Part shown: one piece after another, positions 18,741 to 28,352 of the stretch
Position numbering within the stretch: position 1 is the first letter of the stretch
Layout: every line of letters starts with the position of its first letter
Source of the DNA: Cytophagales bacterium
GTDB lineage: Bacteria > Bacteroidota > Bacteroidia > Cytophagales > Cyclobacteriaceae
NCBI GenBank assembly: GCA_013298505.1
Contig: JAAFHY010000004.1
Coordinates: 38,421-102,420, forward strand
Length of the DNA stretch: 64,000 bases
Direction: 5' to 3'
Program-made: the position numbers and the translations under genes
The notes under the pieces: generated by a model
The model's input: only the letters and a program-made list of their open reading frames with translations
The model's database searches: none
Told to the model about the DNA's origin: nothing

Positions 18741-20012
18741 ATGAAAAAATTAATCAAACCGATTATCGTTGGTTTTCTTACGCTAATGGTAGTTGCTACC
18801 ACTCAACTTTTTGTTGGTTGTAAAAAAGATGAAGCTACTGTGACTAAAAGTTCAAAGCAGATTACCGCCTTTAGTTTTGCGAGCCTCGCGCCACCACTTG
18901 TAGGTTCAATAAATGAAACTACACGTACCATAAGCTTCACTGCTGTGGGGGCAATTTCTCTGGCCGATCTTGTACCAACCATAACCCATACAGGTAAAAC
19001 AATAAGCCCAGCTGCTAATGTAGCTCAAGATTTTAGCAGCCCCGTTGTTTATACCGTAACGGCAGAGGATGGTAGCCTTCAAGTTTATACAGTTACCGTA
19101 ACGGTTCTAGACGTTTATATAGCAGGCTATCAAATGAACGCGAAATTTATAGGTGACGCAACTAAATCAGTCGCAACTTATTGGAAAAATGGCATACCGA
19201 CTGCGCTCACTAACGGAACGAAGATAGCTATTGCCACTTCAATTAAAATAGTCGGCTCAGATGTATTTGTGGCTGGAATTGAATATAATGATTCCGAAAA
19301 ATCTGTTGCTAAGTATTGGAGAAATGGAACTCCAACAACTCTTTCGGACGGAACGAGTAATACTAATATCGCAGACATTCAAGTAGTGGGAAATGATGTT
19401 TATGTTGGAGGAAAAGATAATGGCAAGGCTACTTACTGGAAAAATGGCGATGCTGTTGTTTTAAGTTCTGAACCTTCTACTGTTACGAGGTTGGCAATAG
19501 TTGGGAGCGATGTTCATGTTATAGGAATGGTTAAAGATCAAGCAAAATATTGGAAAAATGGAGTGATCACCGAATTACCCCTAACTGGTAACACCAGTTA
19601 TAATGCTATACAAATCGTAGGTAATGATGTATTTATAGTAGGGACTGAACTTCTCGCCTCATCTATTTCAGTCGTAGTATATTGGAAAAATGGATCTAAA
19701 AATACAGTTACTGACGGTACTAAGAATTGTGGAGGCTCATCATTAGCTGTGATTGGAAACGATGTTTACATTGGTGGTACTGAAGCAGGCAACGCCACCT
19801 ACTGGAAGAACGGTACAGCGGTTAGGGTTTCTAGTCCTTCTTCAGCTCTTTCTGAAGTTTATCTTTATGATATCAAAGTAATTGGATCAGATGTTTACAC
19901 AGTAGGCCATCAGGATTATGCTCCAGCATATTGGAAAAACACTAGTCTGACAGCTCTAACAACTACTGATCAAACAAAATATGGCGAGGCTTCTTCAATA
20001 ATTATTAAGTAA
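18741..20012 (+). CDS. Lipoprotein with N-terminal DUF5018/PKD-like domain and seven YWKNG-type repeats (predicted beta-propeller)
   Basis: Lipobox-like FVGCKK; ITAFSFASLAPPLVGSINETTRTISFT...VYTVTAEDGSLQVYTVTV; seven YW[KR]N repeats of roughly 40 aa each with [IV]xG[NS]DV[YF]V spacers. Confidence 0.85.
   Translation: MKKLIKPIIVGFLTLMVVATTQLFVGCKKDEATVTKSSKQITAFSFASLAPPLVGSINETTRTISFTAVGAISLADLVPTITHTGKTISPAANVAQDFSSPVVYTVTAEDGSLQVYTVTVTVLDVYIAGYQMNAKFIGDATKSVATYWKNGIPTALTNGTKIAIATSIKIVGSDVFVAGIEYNDSEKSVAKYWRNGTPTTLSDGTSNTNIADIQVVGNDVYVGGKDNGKATYWKNGDAVVLSSEPSTVTRLAIVGSDVHVIGMVKDQAKYWKNGVITELPLTGNTSYNAIQIVGNDVFIVGTELLASSISVVVYWKNGSKNTVTDGTKNCGGSSLAVIGNDVYIGGTEAGNATYWKNGTAVRVSSPSSALSEVYLYDIKVIGSDVYTVGHQDYAPAYWKNTSLTALTTTDQTKYGEASSIIIK
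19170..20012 (+). repeat. Intragenic tandem protein repeats (7 x ~40 aa, YWKNG)
   Basis: YWKNGIPTAL / YWRNGTPTTL / YWKNGDAVVL / YWKNGVITEL / YWKNGSKNTV / YWKNGTAVRV / YWKNTSLTAL. Confidence 0.9.
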
Positions 20013-20114
20013 AATTTAAAATTTTAGGTTCGTAACCGAGAATTGATAACTTATAAAGATAAGAATGTGTTGAAGACTAGTTCTTGGAAAATCTAAAAGA
20101 TCTATAACTGAGTA

Positions 20115-20152
20115 AAAAATGAGTCATCACAAATTTGTGATGACCCATTTTT
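20115..20152. terminator. Bidirectional intrinsic terminator between lipoprotein and moxR
   Basis: aaaaatgagtcatcacaaatttgtgatgacccattttt: long stem with one mismatch, A-tract and T-tract on either side. Confidence 0.85.
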
Positions 20153-20176
20153 GTTATTGATTCCTAAACGAAAAAA

Positions 20177-21145
20177 CTACATCATCAACTTCTCAATAAT
20201 GCTATCTACCGAAATGCCTTCTGCCTCGGCTTTAAAGTTTCGAACAATGCGATGGCGAAGTACTGGCTTAGCTACCGCTTGCACATCTTCAATATCGGGC
20301 GAATACTTTCCGTTGATAAGGGCATTACACTTGGCACCTAATACTAAGTATTGAGAAGCGCGCGGACCTGCTCCCCACTCTAGCCATTCGGTGGCAATCG
20401 AAGAGCCGTCTTTTCCGGGGCGCGTAGCCTGTACTAATTTTACGGCATACTCCACCACGTTATCGGCAATGGGCACTCTTCTTACTAAATGCTGGTAGGC
20501 CACAATCTCATCTGCGGTAAGCACCTTGTTAACTTGCTGCGTAACATCTGCTGTGGTATTTTTTACAATACTTATTTCTTGTTGGTAGCTCGGGTAGTCT
20601 AAGAAAATGTTAAACATAAACCGATCTAGCTGCGCTTCGGGCAGTGGGTAAGTTCCTTCTTGTTCGATGGGGTTTTGTGTTGCTAATACAAAAAATGGCT
20701 GTGGCAATACGTAGTTGTTGCCAGCTATCGTCACGGCATACTCTTGCATCGATTCTAGCAAGGCAGCTTGTGTTTTTGGAGGCGTTCGGTTGATCTCGTC
20801 TGCTAAAATGATGTTCGCGAAGATGGGACCTTTAACAAATTGAAAATTTCTTTCTTTATCCATCGTTTCGGCCCCAACAATATCCGATGGCATTAGATCG
20901 GGCGTAAACTGAATGCGTTTAAAATTCAGGTCGAGCGAAGTGGCAATGGTTTGAACGAGCAATGTCTTGGCTAAACCAGGAACACCCACCAACAGCGAAT
21001 GCCCTTTGCAGAATATCCCCGTCAAAACTAATTTAACTACATCGTCTTGGCCTACAACTATTTTGGCAATCTCGTTTCTTAGATTTTGATAAGCTTGCGC
21101 GAGGGAGTTGGCAGCTTCTACATCGTTATTAAATTGTTTTGCCAT
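20177..21145 (-). CDS. MoxR-family AAA+ ATPase
   Basis: GVPGLAKTLLVQ Walker A, ILADEINRTPPKTQAALLESMQE Walker B, ATQNPIEQEGTYPLPEAQLDRF. Confidence 0.95.
   Translation of the reverse strand: MAKQFNNDVEAANSLAQAYQNLRNEIAKIVVGQDDVVKLVLTGIFCKGHSLLVGVPGLAKTLLVQTIATSLDLNFKRIQFTPDLMPSDIVGAETMDKERNFQFVKGPIFANIILADEINRTPPKTQAALLESMQEYAVTIAGNNYVLPQPFFVLATQNPIEQEGTYPLPEAQLDRFMFNIFLDYPSYQQEISIVKNTTADVTQQVNKVLTADEIVAYQHLVRRVPIADNVVEYAVKLVQATRPGKDGSSIATEWLEWGAGPRASQYLVLGAKCNALINGKYSPDIEDVQAVAKPVLRHRIVRNFKAEAEGISVDSIIEKLMM
20183..20240. repeat. Direct repeat copy 2 (native moxR 3' end)
   Basis: See copy 1 at 15646-15697. Confidence 0.95.
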
Positions 21146-21204
21146 GTTTTATTTTGAAAGAATTCAGAAGTTAGAATATGGTAGTTGGAATTTAGGAGTC
21201 AGTA

Positions 21205-22569
21205 TTATTCCAAAATCTTACAATAATTATAACTTGGGTCAATGTTGATAAACACATCTTGCCTAGACTTAGTAAACCACTTGCCAATCATCTTGTCTTT
21301 CTTCTCGGCTAGTGCAGCCGATTGAATGCGGTGCCAATCGTCTTTTAAGTTCGCTTGGTGTGGGGCAATTTTCGCTTTGAAGTAAAGAACGCGCACCGCC
21401 TCTTTGCCATCTTCCGTTCGGTAAGTAAGTGGTTTACTCACGTTTCCTACTTTCATGGTGTCAATGGCAAGGTAAACTACCGGGTCAATCTCACGCAACG
21501 AAACGTGTATGCCTCCATCTTGGTCGGTAAAATATCCACCATGTCCTTTTGTAGCTGGATCGTCAGAGTTTTCTTTTGCGGCATACTCAAACTTCAAACT
21601 GTCTTTAACAATCTTATTTCTAAGACTATCTAAAAATCGCTCGGCACTCTTCACGTCTTCTTGCGAAGGCACGCCCTGCAATAAAATATGGCGCGAATTA
21701 TATTCGTTGCCTCTGCGATCGATCAGTTGCATAATGTGAATGCCGAAGGTAGATTCAAATGGCTGTGAAATTTCTCCTTTGCGAAGTTTGAAAGCCATCG
21801 CTTCAAATTGAGGCACCATTTGGCCACGGCCTACAAATCCCATTTCTCCACCGTTCGATCGTACACTGGGATCTTCAGAAAATTTTTGAGCGAGGGTATT
21901 AAAATCTTCGCCTGCCAATATGCGATCTCTAATTTCGCTTAGCCTTCGCTTGGCTTCTTCTTTTTGGGCGTTGCTGATTTTTACATTTTTTACAATCTGG
22001 CCAATCTCTACATCCGATGAGTAGAATGGTAAACTATCGTTAGGGATTTTGTTAAAAAACTTCTTTACTTCGGCAGGGGTAATTTTAATGTCTTTCGTAA
22101 TGCGACCCGTCATCTCCCGAGCCAAAAGTTGCTCGCGAATTTGGTCTCTTAGTTCAATGCGAATTTGCTCCAGGCTTTTGCCGTACCTGCGCTCTAGCTC
22201 TTCGGGCGAGTTGCCCGAGTTTTGCAAGATGGCATTCATGCGTTGCCCCGTGTTTTGATCTACTTCAAGATCGGTAACTAGCACCGAATCTATTTCGGCT
22301 TTGGCTACCATCAATTTGTTCATGATTAGCCGATTGAAAAGTTGACACTTGGCTTCTTCCGATTGGGGGTTGCCCTCGGACAGATAGCCCTGATAGGCAG
22401 ACTCAAGCTCGGATTTGATAACAATATAATTATCAACTTTTGCTATGATTTTGTCTACCACAAAACCGGTTTTTTCTGCTTCTTGAGCTAGCACCGGTGC
22501 CATACAGGCGAGCGATAGCAAACTAAGGGTTAAAAACCTCGAAATCTTTACGTTTGGCTGCATTTTCAT
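21205..22569 (-). CDS. SurA-like periplasmic peptidyl-prolyl isomerase
   Basis: Signal peptide; parvulin domain FNTLAQKFSEDPSVRSNGGEMGFVGRGQMVPQFE; ORF extends to 22596, ATG at 22569 fits the signal peptide. Confidence 0.88.
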   Translation of the reverse strand: MKMQPNVKISRFLTLSLLSLACMAPVLAQEAEKTGFVVDKIIAKVDNYIVIKSELESAYQGYLSEGNPQSEEAKCQLFNRLIMNKLMVAKAEIDSVLVTDLEVDQNTGQRMNAILQNSGNSPEELERRYGKSLEQIRIELRDQIREQLLAREMTGRITKDIKITPAEVKKFFNKIPNDSLPFYSSDVEIGQIVKNVKISNAQKEEAKRRLSEIRDRILAGEDFNTLAQKFSEDPSVRSNGGEMGFVGRGQMVPQFEAMAFKLRKGEISQPFESTFGIHIMQLIDRRGNEYNSRHILLQGVPSQEDVKSAERFLDSLRNKIVKDSLKFEYAAKENSDDPATKGHGGYFTDQDGGIHVSLREIDPVVYLAIDTMKVGNVSKPLTYRTEDGKEAVRVLYFKAKIAPHQANLKDDWHRIQSAALAEKKDKMIGKWFTKSRQDVFINIDPSYNYCKILE

Positions 22570-23416
22570 AAACCTCGTCCTCCAATTTTTTGGCAAGTTC
22601 TACTTTTCTTTTGTTTAAAATAATGTTTTTGATGTCCTCTTCAACAAATTCAATAGGCGACACGTTATCCGAGATTTTGAAGGCATCAATTTTTAACAGA
22701 TACAGAAAGTTGGCGTCATTGGTTTCATAAAATCTGTAGTTGTACAAAAATTGAACTTTGTTGGGGATATCGGCCAAGGGCGAGTTTGCCGTTAACTTAT
22801 CAAATTCGATCCACGTAGAGTCGGGCAGTTGATAGGCTGCCGAAAAGCTAAGGCAGTACGACTTCAGTTCGTTTTTATCGCTTGCTTTGGTGGCATACAT
22901 TAACTCTTTTATTCGCTGAATGCGCGGGGCGGTTTTAGGAACTTTTATGTAGCAACCCTGTATAATGTTTTGCTTCAAAATAAAATTATCGAGGTGGGCT
23001 TTATAGTATTCTTCAATCTCGGCTGGGGTAATGCTGTCGTTTAGGTTTTTTTTGATGTAAAAATTTTGAAACTCGTAGCCAATCAAGCTGTAGCGATAGT
23101 CGAGCACTTTTCGCTCTACTTCGGCTTCGTTGATGTCAATATTTTTGGCCGCCTCGGTAAGTAATAGCTGCTTGCGTATCCAACTGTTTACATACGATGA
23201 GATTCTGGCCGAGCTATCTTCTTTGGAGGCATCTGCCGGAACGATACCTTTCAACTCGTCTAAATACAGGTACGAATCATTTACCCTCGCTATTGGTTTA
23301 TGTTCAGCGTTTTCGTCACCATTGCCTTTCTTCATCCTGATCAAATCGCAGCCAGCTAGTATAGATGCTACCAAGCAGCCTAATAATAAAGTTCTATTTG
23401 ATAAGTGCGCGTTCAT
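22523..23416 (-). CDS. SurA-N/PPIase-like lipoprotein
   Basis: Lipobox SILAGC; IARVNDSYLYLDELKGIVP...; located between two parvulin PPIases. Confidence 0.7.
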   Translation of the reverse strand: MNAHLSNRTLLLGCLVASILAGCDLIRMKKGNGDENAEHKPIARVNDSYLYLDELKGIVPADASKEDSSARISSYVNSWIRKQLLLTEAAKNIDINEAEVERKVLDYRYSLIGYEFQNFYIKKNLNDSITPAEIEEYYKAHLDNFILKQNIIQGCYIKVPKTAPRIQRIKELMYATKASDKNELKSYCLSFSAAYQLPDSTWIEFDKLTANSPLADIPNKVQFLYNYRFYETNDANFLYLLKIDAFKISDNVSPIEFVEEDIKNIILNKRKVELAKKLEDEVYENAAKRKDFEVFNP

Positions 23417-25365
23417 TATTTTTTAACCAGTGCTGATAAAACGGCCTTCTTTCCTTTTTTATTGATTGATACTGGGTATTTTTTTCGTAAGGTCTCTAGC
23501 CATTGCCGTTCTAATTCTGATTGAAAGTCGGTAATGATAGATGCTCGAGCCTCGGCAAAAGTTTTAACACCAGGCGCAATCAATCGGGCAATTTCAACAA
23601 GATAATAATTCTTGTCCGCTTCAACTTCATATAAGCCACCCGCCCAGCTTACTTTATCGATTATTTTGCTTTCTCCTTTTTCGTAATTGCGAAAAGGCTG
23701 CACCGACTTAAATTTCTTAAGGTCATCGGTTTGCAGTGTATCGCCTTTTTGAATTTTTTTTCTAACCTCGTCTATCGTGTTCTTTTCTTGGGCAGTAAAA
23801 ATTCTAGCTTCAACACGACCTCCGGCTTTGTATTTTTCAAGATGCGATTGATAGTACTTTTGTTGACCGAGGGTATCTTCAGAAGCCTTGTTCCAAACCT
23901 GTTTTTCCATGATCTCAAAAAACAAAATCCCTTCGTGGTATTCGGTGAGCAGGTTTCTGAATTCGGGTTTTTCGATCATCAGTTTTTCCTCTTCCAGTTT
24001 AGTGATTGCCTCATCAACGTAAGTTTGATACAGTTGGTCAATATAAGCAGATGGAGCGAGTGACGAGACAGATTGATTTTTAACAACGTATTTACTGAAA
24101 TCGCCCACTGAAAAAGTTTTTTTAGAAACAACGAAGAGACTCTTCGATCGAATATTTACTGGCAGATTATTTTTCCACTTGCCCGCAGTTAACGTTGAAT
24201 CGGCCAACTTAAAAAATTCCTTTTTCACCTCTTCAAGCTCTTGTAGATTAAACTCTTTTCGCTTTTTAATAGACAAAGCCTTTTGCGAAACTTGCAATCG
24301 TTCGTCTCTGGCAATTTTTCTTTTTAGTGAGGCTTCCAATTCAGCATAGGGTGGCAATGGAATTTTTTTCTCTAAGCGCACAATGTGCCAACCGATGGCC
24401 GATTGAAATGGATCAGAAATATCACCCACTTTTTGAAGGCCGAAAGCGGTGCTCTCAAACTCGGGTACCGAAGCCAATGCGCCAACTCCAAAGGGGCGTA
24501 AGCGGCCGCCTGTATTTTTTGTATTTGCATCTTCCGAATATTCTTTACAGAGTTCGTCCCAGCCGCGCCCTGCTTTTAGTTGATCAACAATTTCAAAGGC
24601 GGTGTTTTTTACTTTCACATCGGTTGGTGAATTAGTGCGAAGCAAGATGTGCGAAACCTCTACTTCGCCTCGGGCGGGTTTTTGATCGATTACTTTTATC
24701 AGATGGTAGCCGAATTGTGTTTTTACAATATCAGATAGTTGGCCTGGTTTTGTTTTGTAGGCTGCATCTTCAAAAGGGTAAACCATTTGCATGGATGTAA
24801 AATAACCTAAGTTGCCTTGGTTATATTTTGCGCTAGGGTCCTCAGATAATTCTTGTGCCAGTTTTTCAAAACCTTCACCAGCAATAACTCGCTTTTTGAT
24901 TTCTGTTATTTTTTGAAAAGCCAGTAGCGTATCGCTTGGTGTTGGTTGCGCGTTTAATCCAATCAAAATATGAGATGCTTTTATTTCTTTGGTGAGCCGT
25001 TCGTAAACTTCTTTGCTTAATTTGTCGAGTAGATCAGGCTCCGCCCGATAGGGTTTCTTTAAGTCTTCGCGGTAAGTGGCAAACTCTTTTACAAATTTGG
25101 CGGTGGTGTCTAAGCCGAGCTTGCGCGCTTCGGTTACTTTTAATTTAAAGTTGATGAAAAGGGTTAGGTACTCATCGATTTTCTTTTCGGTGAAATCCTC
25201 TGGCTTATTCTGATGATTTTTTTTGTAGAGGTAAACAAATTCATCTACGGAAGTAGGGATGCGATCAACACTAAAAACGGGCAATGCCTTTTGGCTCTTG
25301 GTAGATTGTGCAAAAGTGTGATGAGAGAATGCTAGTAACAGCCAAACAAAGAAAAACCGATACAT
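23416..25365 (-). CDS. Peptidyl-prolyl cis-trans isomerase with two parvulin domains
   Basis: ASHILI...FEKLAQELSEDPSAKYNQGNLGYF and VSHILLRT...WDELCKEYSEDANTKNTGGRLRPFG. Confidence 0.92.
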   Translation of the reverse strand: MYRFFFVWLLLAFSHHTFAQSTKSQKALPVFSVDRIPTSVDEFVYLYKKNHQNKPEDFTEKKIDEYLTLFINFKLKVTEARKLGLDTTAKFVKEFATYREDLKKPYRAEPDLLDKLSKEVYERLTKEIKASHILIGLNAQPTPSDTLLAFQKITEIKKRVIAGEGFEKLAQELSEDPSAKYNQGNLGYFTSMQMVYPFEDAAYKTKPGQLSDIVKTQFGYHLIKVIDQKPARGEVEVSHILLRTNSPTDVKVKNTAFEIVDQLKAGRGWDELCKEYSEDANTKNTGGRLRPFGVGALASVPEFESTAFGLQKVGDISDPFQSAIGWHIVRLEKKIPLPPYAELEASLKRKIARDERLQVSQKALSIKKRKEFNLQELEEVKKEFFKLADSTLTAGKWKNNLPVNIRSKSLFVVSKKTFSVGDFSKYVVKNQSVSSLAPSAYIDQLYQTYVDEAITKLEEEKLMIEKPEFRNLLTEYHEGILFFEIMEKQVWNKASEDTLGQQKYYQSHLEKYKAGGRVEARIFTAQEKNTIDEVRKKIQKGDTLQTDDLKKFKSVQPFRNYEKGESKIIDKVSWAGGLYEVEADKNYYLVEIARLIAPGVKTFAEARASIITDFQSELERQWLETLRKKYPVSINKKGKKAVLSALVKK

Positions 25366-25432
25366 GTGGGTATGTTTTAATCCGTAAAAATAAGGTTAAA
25401 AATGAAGAGATGGATAGCCTAAAGAGAGCCGT

Positions 25433-25843
25433 TTAGACTGTTTTTGTTAGGCGGCACACATTTTTGCCACCTTCGTGCAGGTATTCTATTTTATCCATGA
25501 TGGTTTTTACGAGCCGTATGCCCAGGCCGCCCTTTCTTTTTTCGTGAACTAAGTTATCCAGTTGAGGTTCTTGAAACAAGTTGATATCAAACATAAGGCC
25601 ATCGTCTACAATTTCAAAAACGAAGGTTCTTTTTGATTCAATATGGATATTCATTGCGATAAAGTGATCGGGGTTGCAATGGTGGGCGTGTATCATCAGG
25701 TTAGAGCACATTTCGTCAAGCGCCAATACGATTGCCCCCGTCTCTAGATCAGATACGTCATGGCCTTCTAGCGACTTGCGGATAAACTCGCGCACGCCCT
25801 TCAAGTTGTTAAGGCTACATCCTATTTTATACTGATAGCTCAT
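25433..25843 (-). CDS. RsbW-like anti-sigma regulatory factor (HATPase_c_2)
   Basis: ALDEMCSNLMIHAHHC N-box; RKGGLGIRLVKTIMDKIEY G-box. Confidence 0.85.
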   Translation of the reverse strand: MSYQYKIGCSLNNLKGVREFIRKSLEGHDVSDLETGAIVLALDEMCSNLMIHAHHCNPDHFIAMNIHIESKRTFVFEIVDDGLMFDINLFQEPQLDNLVHEKRKGGLGIRLVKTIMDKIEYLHEGGKNVCRLTKTV

Positions 25844-26177
25844 CGGCCAACTTTTTCGCTTCTTGCTTTGTCTCTCGAATATTTAGCAAATCGGCAAGCC
25901 CCAAAATGCTGAATGTATTTAGTACACGCTCTTTCATCCCGAAAAGCACAAAACTTATTCCCTTGTCTTTTAATTCCTCGATGTACGACATAAATACACC
26001 CAAGCCTGCAGAAGAGATGTATTCCAAGGCTTGGCAGTCTACTATTATTTTCTTGAATCCTTCGCCTACGCTTTTTGCTATGGCCAAATCTAACTCGATA
26101 GATGAGCTGGCATCAATTTCGCCTACAATGGCAATAATGTCTGCCCCATCTTCTTGTAGCCTTTTTATGTGAACCAT
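25827..26177 (-). CDS. STAS-domain anti-sigma factor antagonist
   Basis: VGEIDASSSIELD...IIVDCQALEYISSAGLGVFMSY. Confidence 0.92.
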   Translation of the reverse strand: MVHIKRLQEDGADIIAIVGEIDASSSIELDLAIAKSVGEGFKKIIVDCQALEYISSAGLGVFMSYIEELKDKGISFVLFGMKERVLNTFSILGLADLLNIRETKQEAKKLADELSV

Positions 26178-26212
26178 ATAGTTGTAACGGTTAAATGTTT
26201 TTTATGTTCTTG

Positions 26213-28276
26213 TTAGTTAAACTTCACAGTCATCGATGTATAGTCATCGTTAATATCTTCTGAACCCGAAAATTGGTACAACGCTTTAATCACGCTTTCT
26301 TCAATTTCTTTCGAACTTTTTGAGGCGTTTTTTTGTAGTTCTTGCGCCAATCGCTCGTTGCCAAATTCTTCACCTTTATTGTTTTTGGCTTCTGTAATTC
26401 CATCGGTGTATAGAACCATTACATCGCCAGAGGCATAACTAAATTGGTTGTCTTCAACAAAATTGCAGTAATCGTGACTTCGCACCATGCCCAATGCTGT
26501 TCCTTTATCTTTTAAGTAGTCGGCAGTTTGCGATGATGTTCTAAACAACAGAACGGGGCAATGGCCGGCCCGTGAGTAAAACACTTTTTTACTTTGCGTA
26601 TTGATCACAAAATAAGTAGCCGAAATAAACGACCCTCTCTCTAAACAATAAACTAATGCCTTATTGGCTTTTGCCATAAAGTCTTTTGGGTTAGGACCCA
26701 GTTGCGCTAAGCTGTGGAAAATGCCCTTCATCTGCGACATGTGGAAAGCAGCTGTGGTTCCCTTTCCCGAAACATCGGCAATAATCAATGCAATTTCATG
26801 TTTGCTGATGCGGAGGGTATCATAATAATCGCCACCTACTTCATCTGCGGAAGCAGAGAAAGCAGAAATTTCAAAGTCGGCATCCTGCTCTAGTTTGGTG
26901 GGCAATAAACTTTTTTGAACGGTCTTCGCAATTTTTAATTCTTCTTTGTAGCGTGCATTTTGAAAAGCTTCTTCTAACAACCTAAAGTTTTCGATGGAAA
27001 TACCCGCCTGATTGGCGAAGGCAGAAATGATGCGTGTCATCTCTTTATTGAACCCATCGGGCAGCTCTTTCAGTAGGGCTAGCGTGCCAATGGTTTCGTC
27101 TTTTACTTTGATGGGGAAAGCCAGTAGAGATCTAAATCGCGAGTTTTTTAACGAGCCAAGGTGCTTCGATAAATTTTTTGTTTTGTCGCTGCTTTGATCG
27201 AGTGCTCCTTTTATCTTATTCTTTTCAAGATGGTTGTGAATATCTTTCGTTTCTTTTTCGGTGATCTGAAAAGTATACAGTTTTTGTTCGTTGGCCGAAC
27301 CCTTTATTTCGAGCCACGCGGCATCGGCAAAGACAGATCGCACCGAACTTTCTAAAAGGATATTGTACACACTTTCTTCGCTCTGCTCGGTTTGTATGGA
27401 TTGGCTGATTCGTTGAAAATTAATTACCTCTTCTAATTTTTGCTCGAATACCGAAGAGGTGGGTAAATTGAACAATACCACTAAAAACGAAAACGTCATA
27501 TACGTAAGCGCAAAGGCCAGCAGCGCAATGTTGAAGGCATGGCTTTGAAAATCAATAAACGCCTGCGATTGCTGGCTGATTTGATCGGACCAAATCGTAA
27601 CCGAATAAAGAAAATATACCAAGTAGAAAAGTGAGAGCAATAGCAGCAATAAGCTCGTCCACTTTTGCTTAAAGTTTAGATAAGCAACCCACCGCATATT
27701 GGCCGAAAGAACGAGCCCCAATAGGCTGGTAACAACGATGGCAATGGTGGATATGGTTTCAGAAAGAACAATGTGAATGCTGTCATAAATCAAAATGCTG
27801 AGTAGCAGTAATTCGAAGACAAGCCACGCCCGCATCAACCATTTTGACTTTTGATACAAGATGAGGCGCTTCCAACACGTGTACGCAGCCAGTAAAAAGT
27901 TGACAAAAAGTGCCAGATTGATTTGATAAACAAAATCAATGAAAAGAATATTGGAAGGCAGCTTGGTGCTGCCCAGTAAAAATAATATTAGCCTTACGGC
28001 AAGAGAAATAACGGTGGCAATAAGGCCAGTGGCAAATACTTTCCAGAGTAGGTCGGTAAATGTTAAGCTCTCGTCTCGCTCAATTTTAAATTTATAGTAA
28101 TAAAACAGGGCAATCACATACACATCTAGCATTACCCGTGGAAGCCATACGGGCACATCAGATGGTAGTGACTTGATGTCGCTAAATAAAACAGTGATAT
28201 CTGAAAAAACCAAAATCACCCAAGCCACGGTGGCGCAGAGCGATGTAAAACGGGTTACGGCTTTGGTCTTAAACAT
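26213..28276 (-). CDS. Membrane-anchored GAF-SpoIIE (PP2C) serine phosphatase
   Basis: Multi-TM N-terminus; GAF region; AKTVQKSLLPTKL, ADEVGGDYYDTLRI, ALIIADVSGKGTTAAFHMSQM, VMVLYTDGITEAKN. Confidence 0.93.
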   Translation of the reverse strand: MFKTKAVTRFTSLCATVAWVILVFSDITVLFSDIKSLPSDVPVWLPRVMLDVYVIALFYYYKFKIERDESLTFTDLLWKVFATGLIATVISLAVRLILFLLGSTKLPSNILFIDFVYQINLALFVNFLLAAYTCWKRLILYQKSKWLMRAWLVFELLLLSILIYDSIHIVLSETISTIAIVVTSLLGLVLSANMRWVAYLNFKQKWTSLLLLLLSLFYLVYFLYSVTIWSDQISQQSQAFIDFQSHAFNIALLAFALTYMTFSFLVVLFNLPTSSVFEQKLEEVINFQRISQSIQTEQSEESVYNILLESSVRSVFADAAWLEIKGSANEQKLYTFQITEKETKDIHNHLEKNKIKGALDQSSDKTKNLSKHLGSLKNSRFRSLLAFPIKVKDETIGTLALLKELPDGFNKEMTRIISAFANQAGISIENFRLLEEAFQNARYKEELKIAKTVQKSLLPTKLEQDADFEISAFSASADEVGGDYYDTLRISKHEIALIIADVSGKGTTAAFHMSQMKGIFHSLAQLGPNPKDFMAKANKALVYCLERGSFISATYFVINTQSKKVFYSRAGHCPVLLFRTSSQTADYLKDKGTALGMVRSHDYCNFVEDNQFSYASGDVMVLYTDGITEAKNNKGEEFGNERLAQELQKNASKSSKEIEESVIKALYQFSGSEDINDDYTSMTVKFN

Positions 28277-28280
28277 GAAT

Positions 28281-28311
28281 TAAACAAAAAGCCAACCGAT
28301 AGATTGGCTTT
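28281..28311 (-). terminator. Intrinsic terminator downstream of guaB
   Basis: Minus strand: aaagccaa-tctatcgg-ttggctttttgttta hairpin with T-tract between guaB stop and the phosphatase start. Confidence 0.75.
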
Positions 28312-28352
28312 GCAATATCAATAAAAGGAAGGCCTTTGAAAAATACAACAGC

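Noticed and set aside
19170-20012. YWKNG nucleotide repeats considered as a CRISPR-like array
   Set aside because: Repeats are in frame, degenerate and spaced by about 120 nt of coding sequence; they are protein repeats.
15646-20240. Interpretation as a conventional IS/transposon with target-site duplication
   Set aside because: Repeat is far longer than IS target duplications, and no transposase or terminal inverted repeats lie inside; a duplication or att-like event fits better.
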